Assembly (NCBI RefSeq): GCF_017872975.1
Contig: NZ_JAGGJP010000004.1
Coordinates: 186,001-250,000 of the forward strand
Source of the DNA: Rubellimicrobium aerolatum
GTDB lineage: Bacteria; Pseudomonadota; Alphaproteobacteria; Rhodobacterales; Rhodobacteraceae
DNA length: 64,000 nt
Direction: 5' to 3'
Shown here: piece after piece, positions 32,962-44,090 of the stretch
Numbering within the stretch: the first letter of the stretch is position 1
Layout: each line of letters starts with the position of its first letter
Made by a program: the position numbers and the translations under genes
The notes under the pieces: model-generated
What the model was told of the DNA's origin: nothing
Seen by the model: only the letters and a program-made list of their open reading frames with translations
Databases searched by the model: none

Positions 32962-34287
32962 TCATTCCTCGTCGAGCGCCTCGACGGCCTGTTGCAGCTC
33001 GTCCTTGGAGACCTCGCGCTCCTCCACCTTGGCCTGGGCGAAGATGTGGTCGATCACCTTGTCCTCGAAGATCGGGGCCTGGATCTGCTGGCGGGCGGCG
33101 GGGTTGTTCTGGATGAACTCGAAGAACTGCCGCTCCTGGCCGCGATACTGGCGGGCCTGCTGGAGCACGGCCTGGGTCAGCTCGGCGTCCGTGACCTTGA
33201 CCTCGGCCTTCTGGCCCAGCTCGGCCAGCAGGAGGCCCAGCTTCACCCGGCGGCGGGCAAGGCGCTGGTGGTCCTCGGTCGGCTCCACGGTGTCGTGGTC
33301 GTGGCCGTGGTGGTCGGGGTTGTCCTCGTGCCAGAGCTGGTGGGCGATCTGGCCGGCCTCGGCTTCCACCAGGGACTGCGGCAGCTCGAAGTCCACGCGG
33401 CGGTCGAGCTCGTCGAGCAGCGCGCGCTTGGCGACGGCGCGGGCGGCGCCCTGGTATTCGGATTCCAGACGCTCGCGGACCTGGGCCTTCAGGGCGTCGA
33501 GGTCGTCGGCGCCGAAGCGCTTGGCGAGGTCGTCGTCCAGCGCGGCGGCCTTGGGGGCCTTCACCGCCTTGACGGTGCAGGTGAAGACCGCCGCCTTGCC
33601 GGCAAGGTGCTTGGCGCCGTAGTCGGCGGGGAAGGCCACGTCCACGTCCTTCACGTCGCCGGTCGAGACGCCGACGAGGCCGTCCTCGAAGCCGGGGATG
33701 AAGGAGTTGGAGCCGAGCACGAGCGGGTAGTCCTGGGCCGCGCCGCCCTCGAAGGGCTCGTCGTCCACCTTGCCGAGGAAGTCGATGGTGACCTGGTCGC
33801 CGGATTCGGCGGGGCCGTCCTTATCCTCGTAGGACTTGGCGGTGTCGGCGAGGTTCGACAGCGCCTCATCGACGGCGGCGTCGTCGGCCTTGACGGTCAG
33901 GCGGGTGAGCGCGAGGTCGGACAGGTCGAGCGCGGGAACCTCGGGGAGCTTCTCGTAGGAGACATCGACGGTCACGTCGTCGCCTTCCTTCCAGCCCTCG
34001 TTGGTCATCTTGATGGCGGGCTGGGTGGCCGGGCGGTCGCCGGTCGATTCGAGGTGCGAGGACACCGCGCCGTCGATGGCCTCCTGCATGGCCTCGCCCA
34101 GCAGGCGGGGGCCGTGCTGCTTGCGAAGGAGCGCCATCGGCACCTTGCCCTGGCGGAAGCCCTTCATGGCGACCTGCGGCTGGATCTCGGCCAGCTTGGC
34201 CTGCACCTGCTGGTCCAGTTCGGCGGCGGTGACGGTGACGGTGTAGCCGCGCTTCAGGCCCTCGTTCAGCGTCTCGGTGACTTGCAT
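32962..34287 (-). CDS. tig: Trigger factor
   Basis: The ribosome-bound chaperone and peptidyl-prolyl isomerase (441 aa). The N-terminal ribosome-binding domain has the signature [17 protein letters not shown] near residue 45. The FKBP-like domain includes [20 protein letters not shown] and [11 protein letters not shown]. The C-terminal helical arms follow, with a His-rich insertion [11 protein letters not shown]. The start at 34287 ([14 protein letters not shown]) was preferred to the longer frame, which runs into the tRNA gene. Confidence 0.97.
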   Translation of the reverse strand: MQVTETLNEGLKRGYTVTVTAAELDQQVQAKLAEIQPQVAMKGFRQGKVPMALLRKQHGPRLLGEAMQEAIDGAVSSHLESTGDRPATQPAIKMTNEGWKEGDDVTVDVSYEKLPEVPALDLSDLALTRLTVKADDAAVDEALSNLADTAKSYEDKDGPAESGDQVTIDFLGKVDDEPFEGGAAQDYPLVLGSNSFIPGFEDGLVGVSTGDVKDVDVAFPADYGAKHLAGKAAVFTCTVKAVKAPKAAALDDDLAKRFGADDLDALKAQVRERLESEYQGAARAVAKRALLDELDRRVDFELPQSLVEAEAGQIAHQLWHEDNPDHHGHDHDTVEPTEDHQRLARRRVKLGLLLAELGQKAEVKVTDAELTQAVLQQARQYRGQERQFFEFIQNNPAARQQIQAPIFEDKVIDHIFAQAKVEEREVSKDELQQAVEALDEE

Positions 34288-34329
34288 AAACCTCATCCTC
34301 TCGTCTGGCGCGCGGCGCCGCGTCGTTTG

Positions 34330-34414
34330 TGGTGCGGGTGAAGGGACTCGAACCCCCACGCCTTGCGGCGCCGGAACCTAAATCCGGTGCGTCTGCCAGT
34401 TCCGCCACACCCGC
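34330..34414 (-). tRNA. tRNA-Leu (anticodon UAG)
   Basis: On the minus strand it begins GCGGGTGTGGCGGAACTGG and ends in CACCCGC plus encoded CCA. The anticodon stem CCGGA/TCCGG holds a 7-base loop TTTAGGT with anticodon TAG. A long variable arm and the T-arm GGTTCGAGTCC are present, as in class II tRNA-Leu. 85 nt including CCA. It lies just upstream of tig on the same strand. Confidence 0.97.
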
Positions 34415-34524
34415 AACGTCCCACGGAGGGCGGGCGAGCCCTCCCCCCTCTGGCTGGCGCGGCTCCTAGCAGAGGGGGACGGGGCGCGCGAGGGGGAAAA
34501 TCGCGGGCTTGCGGCGGGGCCGGA

Positions 34525-34578
34525 GGGGGGCGCCGCCCCCCGCTTCGCTCCCCCCGGGATATTTGGAGCCAAAGAAGG
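34525..34578 (+). repeat. Dispersed extragenic repeat, copy 1
   Basis: A 54-bp element: a GGGGGGCGCCGCCCCCC palindrome, then GCTTCGC, a C-run, and GGGATATTTGGAGCCAAAG. It is closely matched by 52511-52564 with a handful of changes. It lies between the nnr stop and the tRNA gene. Confidence 0.85.
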
Positions 34579-34608
34579 ACGGGGGAGCGGGTCCGGCCCT
34601 GGGGCGCC

Positions 34609-36285
34609 CTACAGGCCGAGGGCGCGGAAGACCTTCGGCAGCTCCTCGGGGAGGTCCTCGGCGATGAGGCCGGGGCCGAAGGAGCGCGCGGCCTCGACGT
34701 GGAGCCAGGCGGCGGCGCAGGCGGCCTCGAAGGGGGCGAGGCCGCGGGCGAGGAGGCCCGTGATGAAGCCCGCCAGCACGTCGCCGGAGCCCGCCGTGGC
34801 GAGCCAGGGGGCGGCGCGGTCGTGGACGGCGGCGTGGATGGCGGCCGTCCCGTTCGGCTCGGCGATCACGGTGTCGGGGCCCTTGAGGAGGACGACCGCG
34901 CCGCATTCGCGGGCGGCGTCGCGGGCGGCGTCGAGCTTGGAGTAGGCGGGGCCGGTGGTGGCTGGGGCGCGCCACCTCTCGGCGATGGCGGGGAACAGGC
35001 GGGCGAACTCGCCGTCGTGGGGGGTGAGGACGCAGCGGGCATGGAGCTTGGCGCGCAGCGCGGGGTGATGGGCGAGGAGCGTGAGGGCGTCGGCGTCGAG
35101 GACGAGCGCCCTGCCCTTCCGCGCGGGGTGATTGCCGGCGTCGGGTCGGGAGGCGTCGAGGAGGGCGGACAGGAGCGCGGCCTCGCGGTCGGAGGTGCCG
35201 AGGCCGGGGCCGGCAGCGAGAGCGTTGAGGCGGGAGTCTTGGAGCAGGTCGGTCAGGACCTCGGCGTCGCGGACGGAACGCAGCATGATCGCGTCGAGGC
35301 GGGCGGCGTTCTCCTGGAGGGCGGCGGGGGGCACGGCGAGGGTGACGAGGCCCGCGCCGATGCGGAGCGCGCCACGGGCGGCGAGGCGGGCCGCGCCGCC
35401 CCGGCCGCAGCCGCCGGAAAGGAGGAGGGCGTGGCCGTGGGCGTATTTGTGGCCGGTGCGCTTGGACAAGCCATCCCCGGCGGGACAGGCGACTTGCTTG
35501 ATCCTGTGGGGTTGCCACTGCGGACCGAGGCCGATGTCGGCGACGACCACCTTGCCGCAGCAATCCGGGCCGTGCGCCAGCAAGTGTCCTGGCTTCAGGC
35601 TGTGAAAGGTCACGGTGAGGTCGCAATACAGCGGGCTGTAGATCGGCGCGACCAGCCGTCCCAGTCCGCGCCTCGCAAGGTCATCCACCACCTCCTGCGA
35701 GGGTGGCGGCGCCGGCTCGAAGCGTTCCATGCCGCTGTCGCTGTCAAGGCCGCTTGGCACGTCGATGGCGACGATCCTGCTCCGGTGGTTGTCGCCCGCC
35801 TCGGCGCGCGCGAGTTCGATGTGGTCGATCAGCGCCCCGAGGTCGATCGGGACAGGGCGCACGAGTCCTGTCCCGAACAGCGCGTCGATCCAAAGGTCCG
35901 GAAGCGCGTCGTCGCCGTCGCGCTCCACATCCGGCACGACCAAGGTGTCGAGCGGTCGCGCCGGTGCGGATGCCGTCCAGCGTCTGAACGCCGTGCTCGC
36001 ATCCGGCGGCAGCTTCTCCGGGTCCCCATAGAGGAACGCCTCCACGTCCCAACCCCGTTCCTTCAGCAGCCGCGCCACCACGAATCCGTCGCCGCCGTTG
36101 TTGCCCGGACCGCAGAGCACCACGGCGCGGCGGGCGCCCTGCTCGATCTCGGGCCACTCGGCCAGGATCGCCTCGACCACGCCCCGGCCCGCCCGCTCCA
36201 TCAGCTCCAGGCCCGTGACCTCGCCCCTGGCGATGGCCGCCTGCTCCAGCGCCCGCATCTCCGCCGCCGTCAGGATCGCCGCCAT
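34609..36285 (-). CDS. nnr: Bifunctional NAD(P)HX epimerase / ADP-dependent NAD(P)HX dehydratase
   Basis: Repairs hydrated NAD(P)H (558 aa, YjeF type). The N-terminal epimerase domain (about 1-215) has [20 protein letters not shown] and [15 protein letters not shown]. The C-terminal ribokinase-like dehydratase domain shows [48 protein letters not shown] and [21 protein letters not shown]. The start at 36285 follows GGAGGAGG with ideal spacing; the longer frame to 36423 runs into the glnB promoter region. Confidence 0.96.
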   Translation of the reverse strand: MAAILTAAEMRALEQAAIARGEVTGLELMERAGRGVVEAILAEWPEIEQGARRAVVLCGPGNNGGDGFVVARLLKERGWDVEAFLYGDPEKLPPDASTAFRRWTASAPARPLDTLVVPDVERDGDDALPDLWIDALFGTGLVRPVPIDLGALIDHIELARAEAGDNHRSRIVAIDVPSGLDSDSGMERFEPAPPPSQEVVDDLARRGLGRLVAPIYSPLYCDLTVTFHSLKPGHLLAHGPDCCGKVVVADIGLGPQWQPHRIKQVACPAGDGLSKRTGHKYAHGHALLLSGGCGRGGAARLAARGALRIGAGLVTLAVPPAALQENAARLDAIMLRSVRDAEVLTDLLQDSRLNALAAGPGLGTSDREAALLSALLDASRPDAGNHPARKGRALVLDADALTLLAHHPALRAKLHARCVLTPHDGEFARLFPAIAERWRAPATTGPAYSKLDAARDAARECGAVVLLKGPDTVIAEPNGTAAIHAAVHDRAAPWLATAGSGDVLAGFITGLLARGLAPFEAACAAAWLHVEAARSFGPGLIAEDLPEELPKVFRALGL

Positions 36286-36298
36286 CGCTTCCTCCTCC

Positions 36299-36316
36299 GG
36301 CAGTTTCCAAACTGCC
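36299..36316. promoter_or_regulatory. Palindrome between nnr and glnB
   Basis: GGCAGTTT and AAACTGCC form a perfect 8-bp dyad with a 2-base centre, 13 bases upstream of the nnr start codon. An operator or transcript hairpin is possible. Confidence 0.4.
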
Positions 36317-36341
36317 TTATTTCGCGCCATCCCGCACAACC

Positions 36342-36360
36342 AGCGCGCAACCTGCGCGCT
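36342..36360. promoter_or_regulatory. Dyad upstream of glnB (possible nitrogen-regulator site)
   Basis: AGCGCGCA, 3 bases, TGCGCGCT: perfect 8-bp arms about 100 bases upstream of glnB. The position suits an NtrC-type activator site, but the sequence is not a clear NtrC consensus. Confidence 0.35.
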
Positions 36361-36397
36361 TCCGCCGACGTCGCCTCCGCCCGGCCGCCGGGCCGGA

Positions 36398-36797
<400 letters not shown>

Positions 36798-36850
36798 CCA
36801 TCGCGGGCGGTGACGCCTACAAGGACAACCCAAGAGAAAGCACAGGGGAC

Positions 36851-38254
36851 ATGGCCAACAAGCTTCTCGACCTCATCGCGCAGGAGGAGGCGGAATACGT
36901 CGATATCCGCTTCACCGACCCGCGCGGCAAGCTCCAGCACGTCACCGTGGTCGCCGACCTCGTGGATGCCGACTTCCTTGAGGAAGGCTTCATGTTCGAC
37001 GGCTCCTCCATCGCCGGCTGGAAGTCCATCGACCAATCGGACATGAAGCTGATGCCCGATGCGGACAGCGCCTATGTCGATCCGTTCTTCGCGGAGAAGA
37101 CCATCTGCGTGCACTGCAACGTGGTGGAGCCCGACACCGGCGAGCCCTATTCGCGCGACCCGCGCGGCACCGCCGTCAAGGCCGAGGCCTACCTGAAGGC
37201 GACGGGCATCGGCGACACGGCCTTCATGGGCCCGGAAGCCGAGTTCTTCATCTTCGACAACGTCCGCTTCTCGGTCGCCATGCACAAGGTGTCGTTCGAG
37301 GTGGACGGCGTGGACGCCGCCTGGAACTCGGACGCCGAGTTCGAGGCCGGGAACATGGGCCACCGTCCGGGCATCAAGGGCGGCTACTTCCCCGTGCCCC
37401 CGATCGACGACGCGCAGGACCTGCGCTCCGAGATGCTGTCCACCATGAAGCGGATGGGCATGAAGGTGGACAAGCACCACCACGAGGTGGCCTCCACGCA
37501 GCACGAGCTGGGCATCATCTTCGGCACGCTGACCAAGCAGGCCGACGAGATCCTCAAGTACAAGTACGTCATCCACAACGTGGCGCAGGCCTACGGCAAG
37601 ACGGCGACCTTCATGCCCAAGCCCATCGCGGGCGACAACGGGTCGGGGATGCACGTCAACATGTCGATCTGGAAGGACGGGAAGCCCCTGTTCGCCGGCG
37701 ACAAGTATGCGGACCTGTCGCAGGAGGCGCTCTACTTCATCGGCGGCATCCTCAAGCACGCCAAGGCGCTGAACGCGATCACCAACCCCGGCACGAACAG
37801 CTACAAGCGGCTGATCCCCGGCTTCGAGGCCCCGGTGCTGCGCGCCTACTCGGCCCGCAACCGGTCGGGCTGCATCCGCATCCCGTGGGCGGAATCGCCC
37901 AAGGCCAAGCGCGTCGAGGCCCGCTTCCCCGACCCGTCGGCGAACCCCTACCTCGCCTTCGCGGCGCTGCTGATGGCCGGCATCGACGGCATCAAGAACC
38001 GCATCGATCCCGGCCCGTCCTCGGACAAGGATCTCTACGACCTGCCCCCCGAGGAGCTGGCGGCGATCCCGACCGTCTGCGGCTCCCTGCGGGAGGCGCT
38101 CCAAGAGCTGGAGAAGGACCACGAGTTCCTGCTCCAGGGCGACGTGTTCACCCGCGACCAGCTCGAGGGCTACATGGCGCTGAAGTGGGAGGAGGTCTAC
38201 GCCTTCGAGCACACGCCGCACCCGGTCGAATACAAGATGTACTACTCCTGCTGA
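36851..38254 (+). CDS. glnA: Glutamine synthetase, type I
   Basis: ATP-dependent ammonia assimilation into glutamine (467 aa). Signatures are [45 protein letters not shown], and [17 protein letters not shown]. The adenylylation Tyr is in [10 protein letters not shown] near residue 397, so activity is expected to be under GlnE/PII control. GGGGAC lies just before the ATG at 36851. A hairpin terminator follows. Confidence 0.98.
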   Translation: MANKLLDLIAQEEAEYVDIRFTDPRGKLQHVTVVADLVDADFLEEGFMFDGSSIAGWKSIDQSDMKLMPDADSAYVDPFFAEKTICVHCNVVEPDTGEPYSRDPRGTAVKAEAYLKATGIGDTAFMGPEAEFFIFDNVRFSVAMHKVSFEVDGVDAAWNSDAEFEAGNMGHRPGIKGGYFPVPPIDDAQDLRSEMLSTMKRMGMKVDKHHHEVASTQHELGIIFGTLTKQADEILKYKYVIHNVAQAYGKTATFMPKPIAGDNGSGMHVNMSIWKDGKPLFAGDKYADLSQEALYFIGGILKHAKALNAITNPGTNSYKRLIPGFEAPVLRAYSARNRSGCIRIPWAESPKAKRVEARFPDPSANPYLAFAALLMAGIDGIKNRIDPGPSSDKDLYDLPPEELAAIPTVCGSLREALQELEKDHEFLLQGDVFTRDQLEGYMALKWEEVYAFEHTPHPVEYKMYYSC

Positions 38255-38286
38255 TTCGCCCCCTGGGCGAGTCCGCGAGGATCAGG

Positions 38287-38314
38287 AAGGGGCGTCCCGC
38301 GAGGGGTGCCCCTT
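38287..38314 (+). terminator. Terminator of glnBA
   Basis: AAGGGGC and GCCCCTT with an inner CCC/GGG pair, followed by CTTCG, 32 bases after the glnA stop. Confidence 0.65.
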
Positions 38315-38497
38315 CTTCGCATGGCGCGCGCGCGACCCGGGGAGCCCTCGCCGCACAGGCAACGGACTTCTCGTCGCAGTTGCAATTGGGCGGTTGCGTT
38401 CGTGCCGCGCACGCGGCAAGCCTTGCTCGTCGGCCGCCGGCGCGGCCGGTGGCCATACCGAACGGGCCCCGTCCCCGACCCGCAGGAGCGATCCGCG

Positions 38498-39343
38498 ATG
38501 ACCCCGCCCCCCGCCCGGACGACCATCGGCCAGCTCGTCTATGGCCGGACGCCCGACCTGGAATTCGGGGGGCTGATGGAGGATCTGGACGCCGCGCTCT
38601 CGGCGCATGGGGCCGAGGAGCGGCGGCTGTCCTGGGCCGGCGAGGAGACGGCGCTGATCGACATGGGCCCGGCGCGGGTCGCGCTGGCGCTGGCGCGCGA
38701 CGTGGACCGGGCGGGCACGGCCGTCATCACCGTCGCGGTGAGCCACCGGCCCGTCGAGGGGCGCGACATGCGGCTCGCGGAGCGGCGGGGCCTCCTGGCG
38801 CGGCTGATCGCCGAGCGGCTGCTGGGCCGATGGACCCCGCAGGAGACGATCTGGACCACCTGCGAGGAGGTGGTGTCGCCGGCGCTGATCGACGCCTACA
38901 CCGCCGGGCTCGCCGCGCGGCTGGGCGCGGCGCGGGCCGTGAAGGCCGAGCAGAGGGCGCGGCCCGCCCGCGACCCCGCCCCCCGGCCTTTCCTGGAGCC
39001 GGCCGACCTGCCCCGCCTCATGGCCCGGCTGGAGATGACGCTGGCGGCGCGGCGCGCGGGGCAGCCCGTGCCGGACGGCCCGGCGGCGGCGCGGGCCTGC
39101 GCCGAGGAGGCGCGGCGGGGCCGGTCGCCGTTGCGGCTGCGGTTCTTGGCGTATCTCATGGACGTCACGCTGATGCTGGTGGCGCTGCCGGTGGGCGCGG
39201 CGATGCTGACCTACAGCCTGACGCGCGGCGCCAACATCAACACCAGCGGGCGGGTCATGGCGGTTTCGGGCGTGACGCTGGGGATGGCCGACCACTTCGT
39301 GGGGCTGGGCGGGCTCCAGTTCCTGCTGACCTCGGCGTTCTGA
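38498..39343 (+). CDS. Conserved-looking hypothetical membrane protein
   Basis: A 281-residue protein of unknown function. The N-terminal ~170 residues look cytoplasmic (TTIGQLVYGRTPDLEFGGLM, GEETALIDMGPARVALALARD). A helical Arg/Ala-rich linker follows, then one or two hydrophobic segments near the C-terminus (YLMDVTLMLVALPVGAAML). CAGGAG precedes ATG 38498; the frame extends upstream to 38306 without a site. It lies between the glnBA terminator and a bidirectional hairpin, so it is a single-gene unit. Confidence 0.8.
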   Translation: MTPPPARTTIGQLVYGRTPDLEFGGLMEDLDAALSAHGAEERRLSWAGEETALIDMGPARVALALARDVDRAGTAVITVAVSHRPVEGRDMRLAERRGLLARLIAERLLGRWTPQETIWTTCEEVVSPALIDAYTAGLAARLGAARAVKAEQRARPARDPAPRPFLEPADLPRLMARLEMTLAARRAGQPVPDGPAAARACAEEARRGRSPLRLRFLAYLMDVTLMLVALPVGAAMLTYSLTRGANINTSGRVMAVSGVTLGMADHFVGLGGLQFLLTSAF

Positions 39344-39361
39344 GGCCGGGCCGCGAAACGG

Positions 39362-39393
39362 AAGGGCCGGAGCCCCGGGAGGCTCCGGCCCTT
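39362..39393. terminator. Bidirectional terminator between the hypothetical gene and bioY
   Basis: AAGGGCCGGAGCC and GGCTCCGGCCCTT pair perfectly over 13 bp around a 6-base loop, between two convergent genes. Confidence 0.8.
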
Positions 39394-39413
39394 CGTGATC
39401 CCGGCGGGCGGGC

Positions 39414-40061
39414 TCAGGCGCGGGCGGAGCCCACGAGCTTCCAGGCGACGGGCAGCAGCAGCGCGGCGAGGCCGAGCTTGAGCGCGTCGCCGATCAGGTA
39501 GGGGGTGAGGCCCCAGGCGAGCGTCTGGTCCCAGACGGAGGCGTAGGTCGCCGGGTCGAAGGCGCCCGAGCCGACGACGTGCTGGAGCCAGAGAAGGCCG
39601 GGGACGTAGATCGCGACGTTGCCCAGCAGCATGGCGAAGGCCATCCGGCCCACCGAGCGGTCCCAGCCGCGCCGGGCGAGCGCGCCCAGCAGCACGGTCG
39701 CCAGCACGTAGCCCAGCAGGTAGCCGCCCGAGGCGCCCATCATGTAGCCGAGGCCGTTGTTCCCGGCCGAGGAGCTGGCGAAGATGTCGGCGCCGAGCGC
39801 CCCCAGGCCCATGTAGCCCAGGATGGTGGCGAGGCCGAGCCGGGGCCCGTAGGCCGCGCCCAGGCCCAGCACCGCGAAGGTGCCGAGGTTGACGGGCACC
39901 GGCGAGGGCGGCACCGGCACCTGCGCCTGCGCCGCGAGCGTCAGCCCCGCGATCCCCAGCGCCACGAGCATCGCCTGCCGCGCGAGGCGGGCCGGGCCGT
40001 CCTCGCGGGTGCCGAGCTCCGCGAGGACGGGCCAGGCCGTTTGCGTCATCCCTTGGGCCAT
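39414..40061 (-). CDS. bioY: Biotin transporter BioY (ECF substrate-binding subunit)
   Basis: The S component of a biotin ECF transporter (215 aa) with about six membrane helices. Family landmarks are QVPVPPSPVPVNLGTFAVLGLG, GGYLLGYVLATVLLGAL and GLTPYLIGDALKLGLAALLLP. The ATG at 40061 follows AAGGAGGAGG; an ATG four codons later is possible. bioM/bioN are not adjacent, so it acts alone or with shared energising subunits. Confidence 0.95.
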   Translation of the reverse strand: MAQGMTQTAWPVLAELGTREDGPARLARQAMLVALGIAGLTLAAQAQVPVPPSPVPVNLGTFAVLGLGAAYGPRLGLATILGYMGLGALGADIFASSSAGNNGLGYMMGASGGYLLGYVLATVLLGALARRGWDRSVGRMAFAMLLGNVAIYVPGLLWLQHVVGSGAFDPATYASVWDQTLAWGLTPYLIGDALKLGLAALLLPVAWKLVGSARA

Positions 40062-40128
40062 GCGGGGGCCTCCTCCTTGGTTCTGTCGGGGAACTTGTGG
40101 CGCAAGGCCCCGATCCGCGCAAGTTGTC

Positions 40129-40536
40129 TCAATCGGGGCGGTAGCGTGAGACCATGGTGTAGTCCTTGGCCGGGCCGGTGACGGTCCATTCCGCCGCCCA
40201 GTCGGGCCAGGACGTGAGGTCGTAGGCGACTCGGTAGAGGTCGCGCCCGCAGGGGTGGTCGGTGCCCGCCGCGCGGCCCTCGGGGCGGAATCGGTGGAAG
40301 GGACGGCCGTCGGGGAACAGGACGGCGATGCCGCCCTCGTCCGCGCGCCAGAGGTAGTCGCGATGCGCGGCGAGCGTCAGGCCCCCGAGGCGGAGCGTCC
40401 CCTCCTCGCGGTAGCGCAGCCCTTCGCCGTCGGGCGTGAACCGGGCGGCGCCGTCGAAGCGGCCAGGCGGGCCGAGCCGGTCGTCGATGATGCGCGCGAT
40501 GCGCCATTGGCCGAGGAAGTCGCGAAGATGCAGCAT
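40129..40536 (-). CDS. DUF6314 family protein
   Basis: A 135-residue soluble protein. It begins MLHLRDFLGQWRIARIIDD and continues with repeated beta-strand segments (RFTPDGEGLRYREEGTLRLG, YLWRADEGGIAVLFPDGRPFHRF) and ends in DYTMVSRYRPD. This matches the lipocalin-like DUF6314 family found mainly in Rhodobacterales; its function is unknown. A GTG one codon upstream of ATG 40536 is an alternative start. Confidence 0.8.
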   Translation of the reverse strand: MLHLRDFLGQWRIARIIDDRLGPPGRFDGAARFTPDGEGLRYREEGTLRLGGLTLAAHRDYLWRADEGGIAVLFPDGRPFHRFRPEGRAAGTDHPCGRDLYRVAYDLTSWPDWAAEWTVTGPAKDYTMVSRYRPD

Positions 40537-40581
40537 CACAGGGCGGGCCGTCTGCCCGCCATCCCTCCGTTCCGCCCTTGT

Positions 40582-40605
40582 GGCGGGCTGACGCCCGCCC
40601 TACGG
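40582..40605. repeat. Extragenic palindrome with CTACGG tail, copy 1
   Basis: Stem GGCGGGC, loop TGAC, stem GCCCGCC, then CTACGG. It has the same 7-4-7-6 layout as 56666-56689. It lies between the DUF6314 gene and purB. Confidence 0.7.
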
Positions 40606-40636
40606 AGCCCCTTATCCCAGTCCGCCGAGGCCCGCC

Positions 40637-41944
<1,308 letters not shown>

Positions 41945-41951
41945 GCCCCCC

Positions 41952-42569
41952 TCAGATCAGCCCGAACCCCACCGCGCGCGAGATCGCCTCGGCCCCGGTC
42001 TTGGCCCGGAGCTTGTGGCGGGCGTTCTTGAGGCGCTGCTTGATCGCCCCCTCGGTCACGCCGAGCCGGTGCGCGATCTGCTTGAGCCGCTGGCCGTCCT
42101 TGACCAGCCGCAGGGCCTCCAACTCGGCCAGGGTAAGGTTGCGGGGCGGCGAGAGCGCCCGGTGCCGAGCCTCCACATGGGCGGCGAGGAGGGCGATCTC
42201 CTCGGCCAGGAACTCCCGGTCGGGGCGGGCGAAGAGGCCGTAGCTGCGCGGCCCCCCCTCCTCCCCGTCGAGGACCGAGACCGCCGCGCCGAAGGCCAGG
42301 CCGTGGCGGCGCGCGAGGTCCAGGACGCCGCGCGGGTCGGGCAGCGCCACCTCGCTCCAGCGGATGCTGCCCTCCGCGCCGTAGATCCAGCGGATCAGCG
42401 GGTCCCAGGGCAGGTGGCCGTGGCGGGCGTAGTCCTCCACCCAGGGGCGGGGGAAGCGGTTCTCCTCCTCCAGCGGGAAGGCGAAGCCGACGCGGAGCGC
42501 GAGGTAGTGTCCGGCCGGGGCCAGGAGGCCGAGATCGAGCGTCAGCGAATCGACCGCCGGGACGGCCAT
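41952..42569 (-). CDS. LuxR-family regulator with autoinducer-binding domain
   Basis: A predicted quorum-sensing receptor/transcription factor (205 aa from ATG 42569). The N-terminal autoinducer-binding domain keeps the pocket residues of the family: Trp and Tyr in WVEDYARHG, Asp-Pro in LPWDPLIRW, a following Trp (SIRWSEV) and a Gly near FGAAVSVLDG. The C-terminal LuxR HTH is LTLAELEALRLVKDGQRLKQIAHRL then GVTEGAIKQRLKNAR. Starts at 42620 or 42650 would add 17-27 residues. No luxI-type synthase is in the window, so it may be a solo receptor. Divergent from a small secreted peptide gene. Confidence 0.88.
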   Translation of the reverse strand: MAVPAVDSLTLDLGLLAPAGHYLALRVGFAFPLEEENRFPRPWVEDYARHGHLPWDPLIRWIYGAEGSIRWSEVALPDPRGVLDLARRHGLAFGAAVSVLDGEEGGPRSYGLFARPDREFLAEEIALLAAHVEARHRALSPPRNLTLAELEALRLVKDGQRLKQIAHRLGVTEGAIKQRLKNARHKLRAKTGAEAISRAVGFGLI

Positions 42570-42816
42570 CGGGGGCCCGTCCTCGGCGAATCCCCGAACC
42601 CCATCCCGTCCCGCATACATCCGTCGTGCCCCGCTGATCGGCGGGACCATAGGCGCGCGGGGATGGGCGCGGCAACGACCAAATCCGTATAAGTTTATGC
42701 ACTTGCCGGAAACGGCCTCTCGATCCGCGCCGCTTCGCGCCTTTGCGCGACGGAGCGCGTTGCCGCAGGGGCAGGACGTGCTAGCTTCGGGCCACGGTCC
42801 ATCAAGGGAGCCTCCC

Positions 42817-42969
42817 ATGACTCGCCTTCTCCTCGCCGCAGCCCTTCTCGTCCTTCCCCTCTCGGCCCGCGCGGCCTGCTCGGGCCATTCGGACCAGCAG
42901 GCCATGACCTGCGCCCAGGGCACCACCTGGGACCGGGAAAGCGCCACCTGCGTCCCCGTCACCGGCTGA
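42817..42969 (+). CDS. Small secreted cysteine-containing peptide
   Basis: A 50-residue precursor. The signal peptide MTRLLLAAALLVLPLSARA ends at a likely ARA|AC cleavage site. The mature part of about 31 residues has three Cys in ACSGHSDQQAMTCAQGTTWD and ATCVP, resembling a minimal chitin-binding-like or unclassified disulfide peptide. AAGGGAG lies 7 bases upstream of the ATG. The longer frame from 42697 is not supported. Its function is unknown; it is divergent from the LuxR-type gene. Confidence 0.75.
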   Translation: MTRLLLAAALLVLPLSARAACSGHSDQQAMTCAQGTTWDRESATCVPVTG

Positions 42970-42997
42970 CGACGCGGGCCTGATCGGTCCCGCGCCG

Positions 42998-43012
42998 TCA
43001 ACCGAATCCTAA
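42998..43012. promoter_or_regulatory. Degenerate CtrA-type box upstream of fliG
   Basis: TCAACCGAATCCTAA matches TTAA-N7-TTAA with two changes and correct spacing, 37 bases before the fliG start. Flagellar genes are CtrA-dependent in this order, which raises its plausibility. Confidence 0.4.
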
Positions 43013-43049
43013 CGGATCCGGGTCATCCTGGCGGCATGAACGCGCCAGG

Positions 43050-44090
43050 ATGCCTCACATGACCCTCGCCCACGACGCCGCGCGGCTCGACCGACGGCGC
43101 AAGGCCGCCATCGTCGTCCGCTTCCTCCTGACGGACGGGCTCAAGCCGCCGCTGTCCCAGCTCACCGAGGATTCGCAGGTGGAGCTGACGCGCGCGATGG
43201 CCCGGCTCAACGTGGTCGATCGGGGCACCCTCGACGCCGTGATCTCCGAGTTCGCCGACGAGCTGGAAGGGGTGGGCTTCGCCGTCAAGGGCGGGGAGGA
43301 GGAGGCGATCAAGGCCCTGTCGGGCCATATCAGCCCGACCGCCGTCGCCCGGCTCAAGGCCAAGGCCGTGCAGACCGGCAACGACCCCTGGTCCGCCGTG
43401 GCGGCGCTCGGCACGCCCGAGCTGGCGGCCCTCCTGTCGCGCGAGAGCATCGAGGTCGCGGCGGTCGCCCTGTCCAAGCTGCCGGTCGCCCGCGCCGCCG
43501 AGGTCCTGGGCAAGCTGCCCGGAGAGCAGGCGCGGCGCATCACCTACGCCGTCTCGCGCACCAGCGGCATCGCTCCGGACGCCGTGCTGCGGATCGGCCG
43601 CGCCCTGGCCGAGGAGTACTGCATGGCTCCGCCCTCGGCCTTCCCGCAGCCTGCGGGGGAGCGCGTGGGCGCCATCCTCAACTCCTCGCCCCCCGTCACG
43701 CGCGAGGACGTGCTCGACGGGCTGGAGGTGCGGGATAGCGGCTTCGCCGCCGAGGTCCGCAAGTCGATCTTCACCTTCGCCCAGATCCCGTTCCGCCTGC
43801 GCGGCCCCGACGTGCCGCGCATCCTGCGCGAGCTGGAGCCCAAGGTCGTGGCGCTGGCGCTCGCCGCCGGGCGGAAGGGCAAGGCGGAGGACGCGGCCAC
43901 GGTCGATTTCATCCTGGGCAACCTGCCGCAGCGCCTCGCCGATTCGATCCGCGAGGAGATGGAGGGGATCACGCGCATCAAGCCCGCCGACGCCGACGCG
44001 GCGCAGGGCGCCGTGGTCACCACCGTCAAGGAGCGCGCCGCCATGGGCGAGATCGAGCTGATCGAGCCCGACGAGGCCGGGGAAGGATGA
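43050..44090 (+). CDS. fliG: Flagellar motor switch protein FliG homologue
   Basis: A 346-residue FliG-like protein, expected in the rotor C-ring where it carries the torque-generating charged face. Recognisable parts are RRKAAIVVRFLL at the N-terminus, AALLSRESIEVAAVALSKLP with AAEVLGKLPGEQARRI in the middle, and the C-terminal FTFAQIPFRLRGPDVPRILREL and LGNLPQRLADSIREEME. Start ATG 43050 or 43059. It is not next to other flagellar genes here, which is unusual for fliG. Confidence 0.88.
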   Translation: MPHMTLAHDAARLDRRRKAAIVVRFLLTDGLKPPLSQLTEDSQVELTRAMARLNVVDRGTLDAVISEFADELEGVGFAVKGGEEEAIKALSGHISPTAVARLKAKAVQTGNDPWSAVAALGTPELAALLSRESIEVAAVALSKLPVARAAEVLGKLPGEQARRITYAVSRTSGIAPDAVLRIGRALAEEYCMAPPSAFPQPAGERVGAILNSSPPVTREDVLDGLEVRDSGFAAEVRKSIFTFAQIPFRLRGPDVPRILRELEPKVVALALAAGRKGKAEDAATVDFILGNLPQRLADSIREEMEGITRIKPADADAAQGAVVTTVKERAAMGEIELIEPDEAGEG

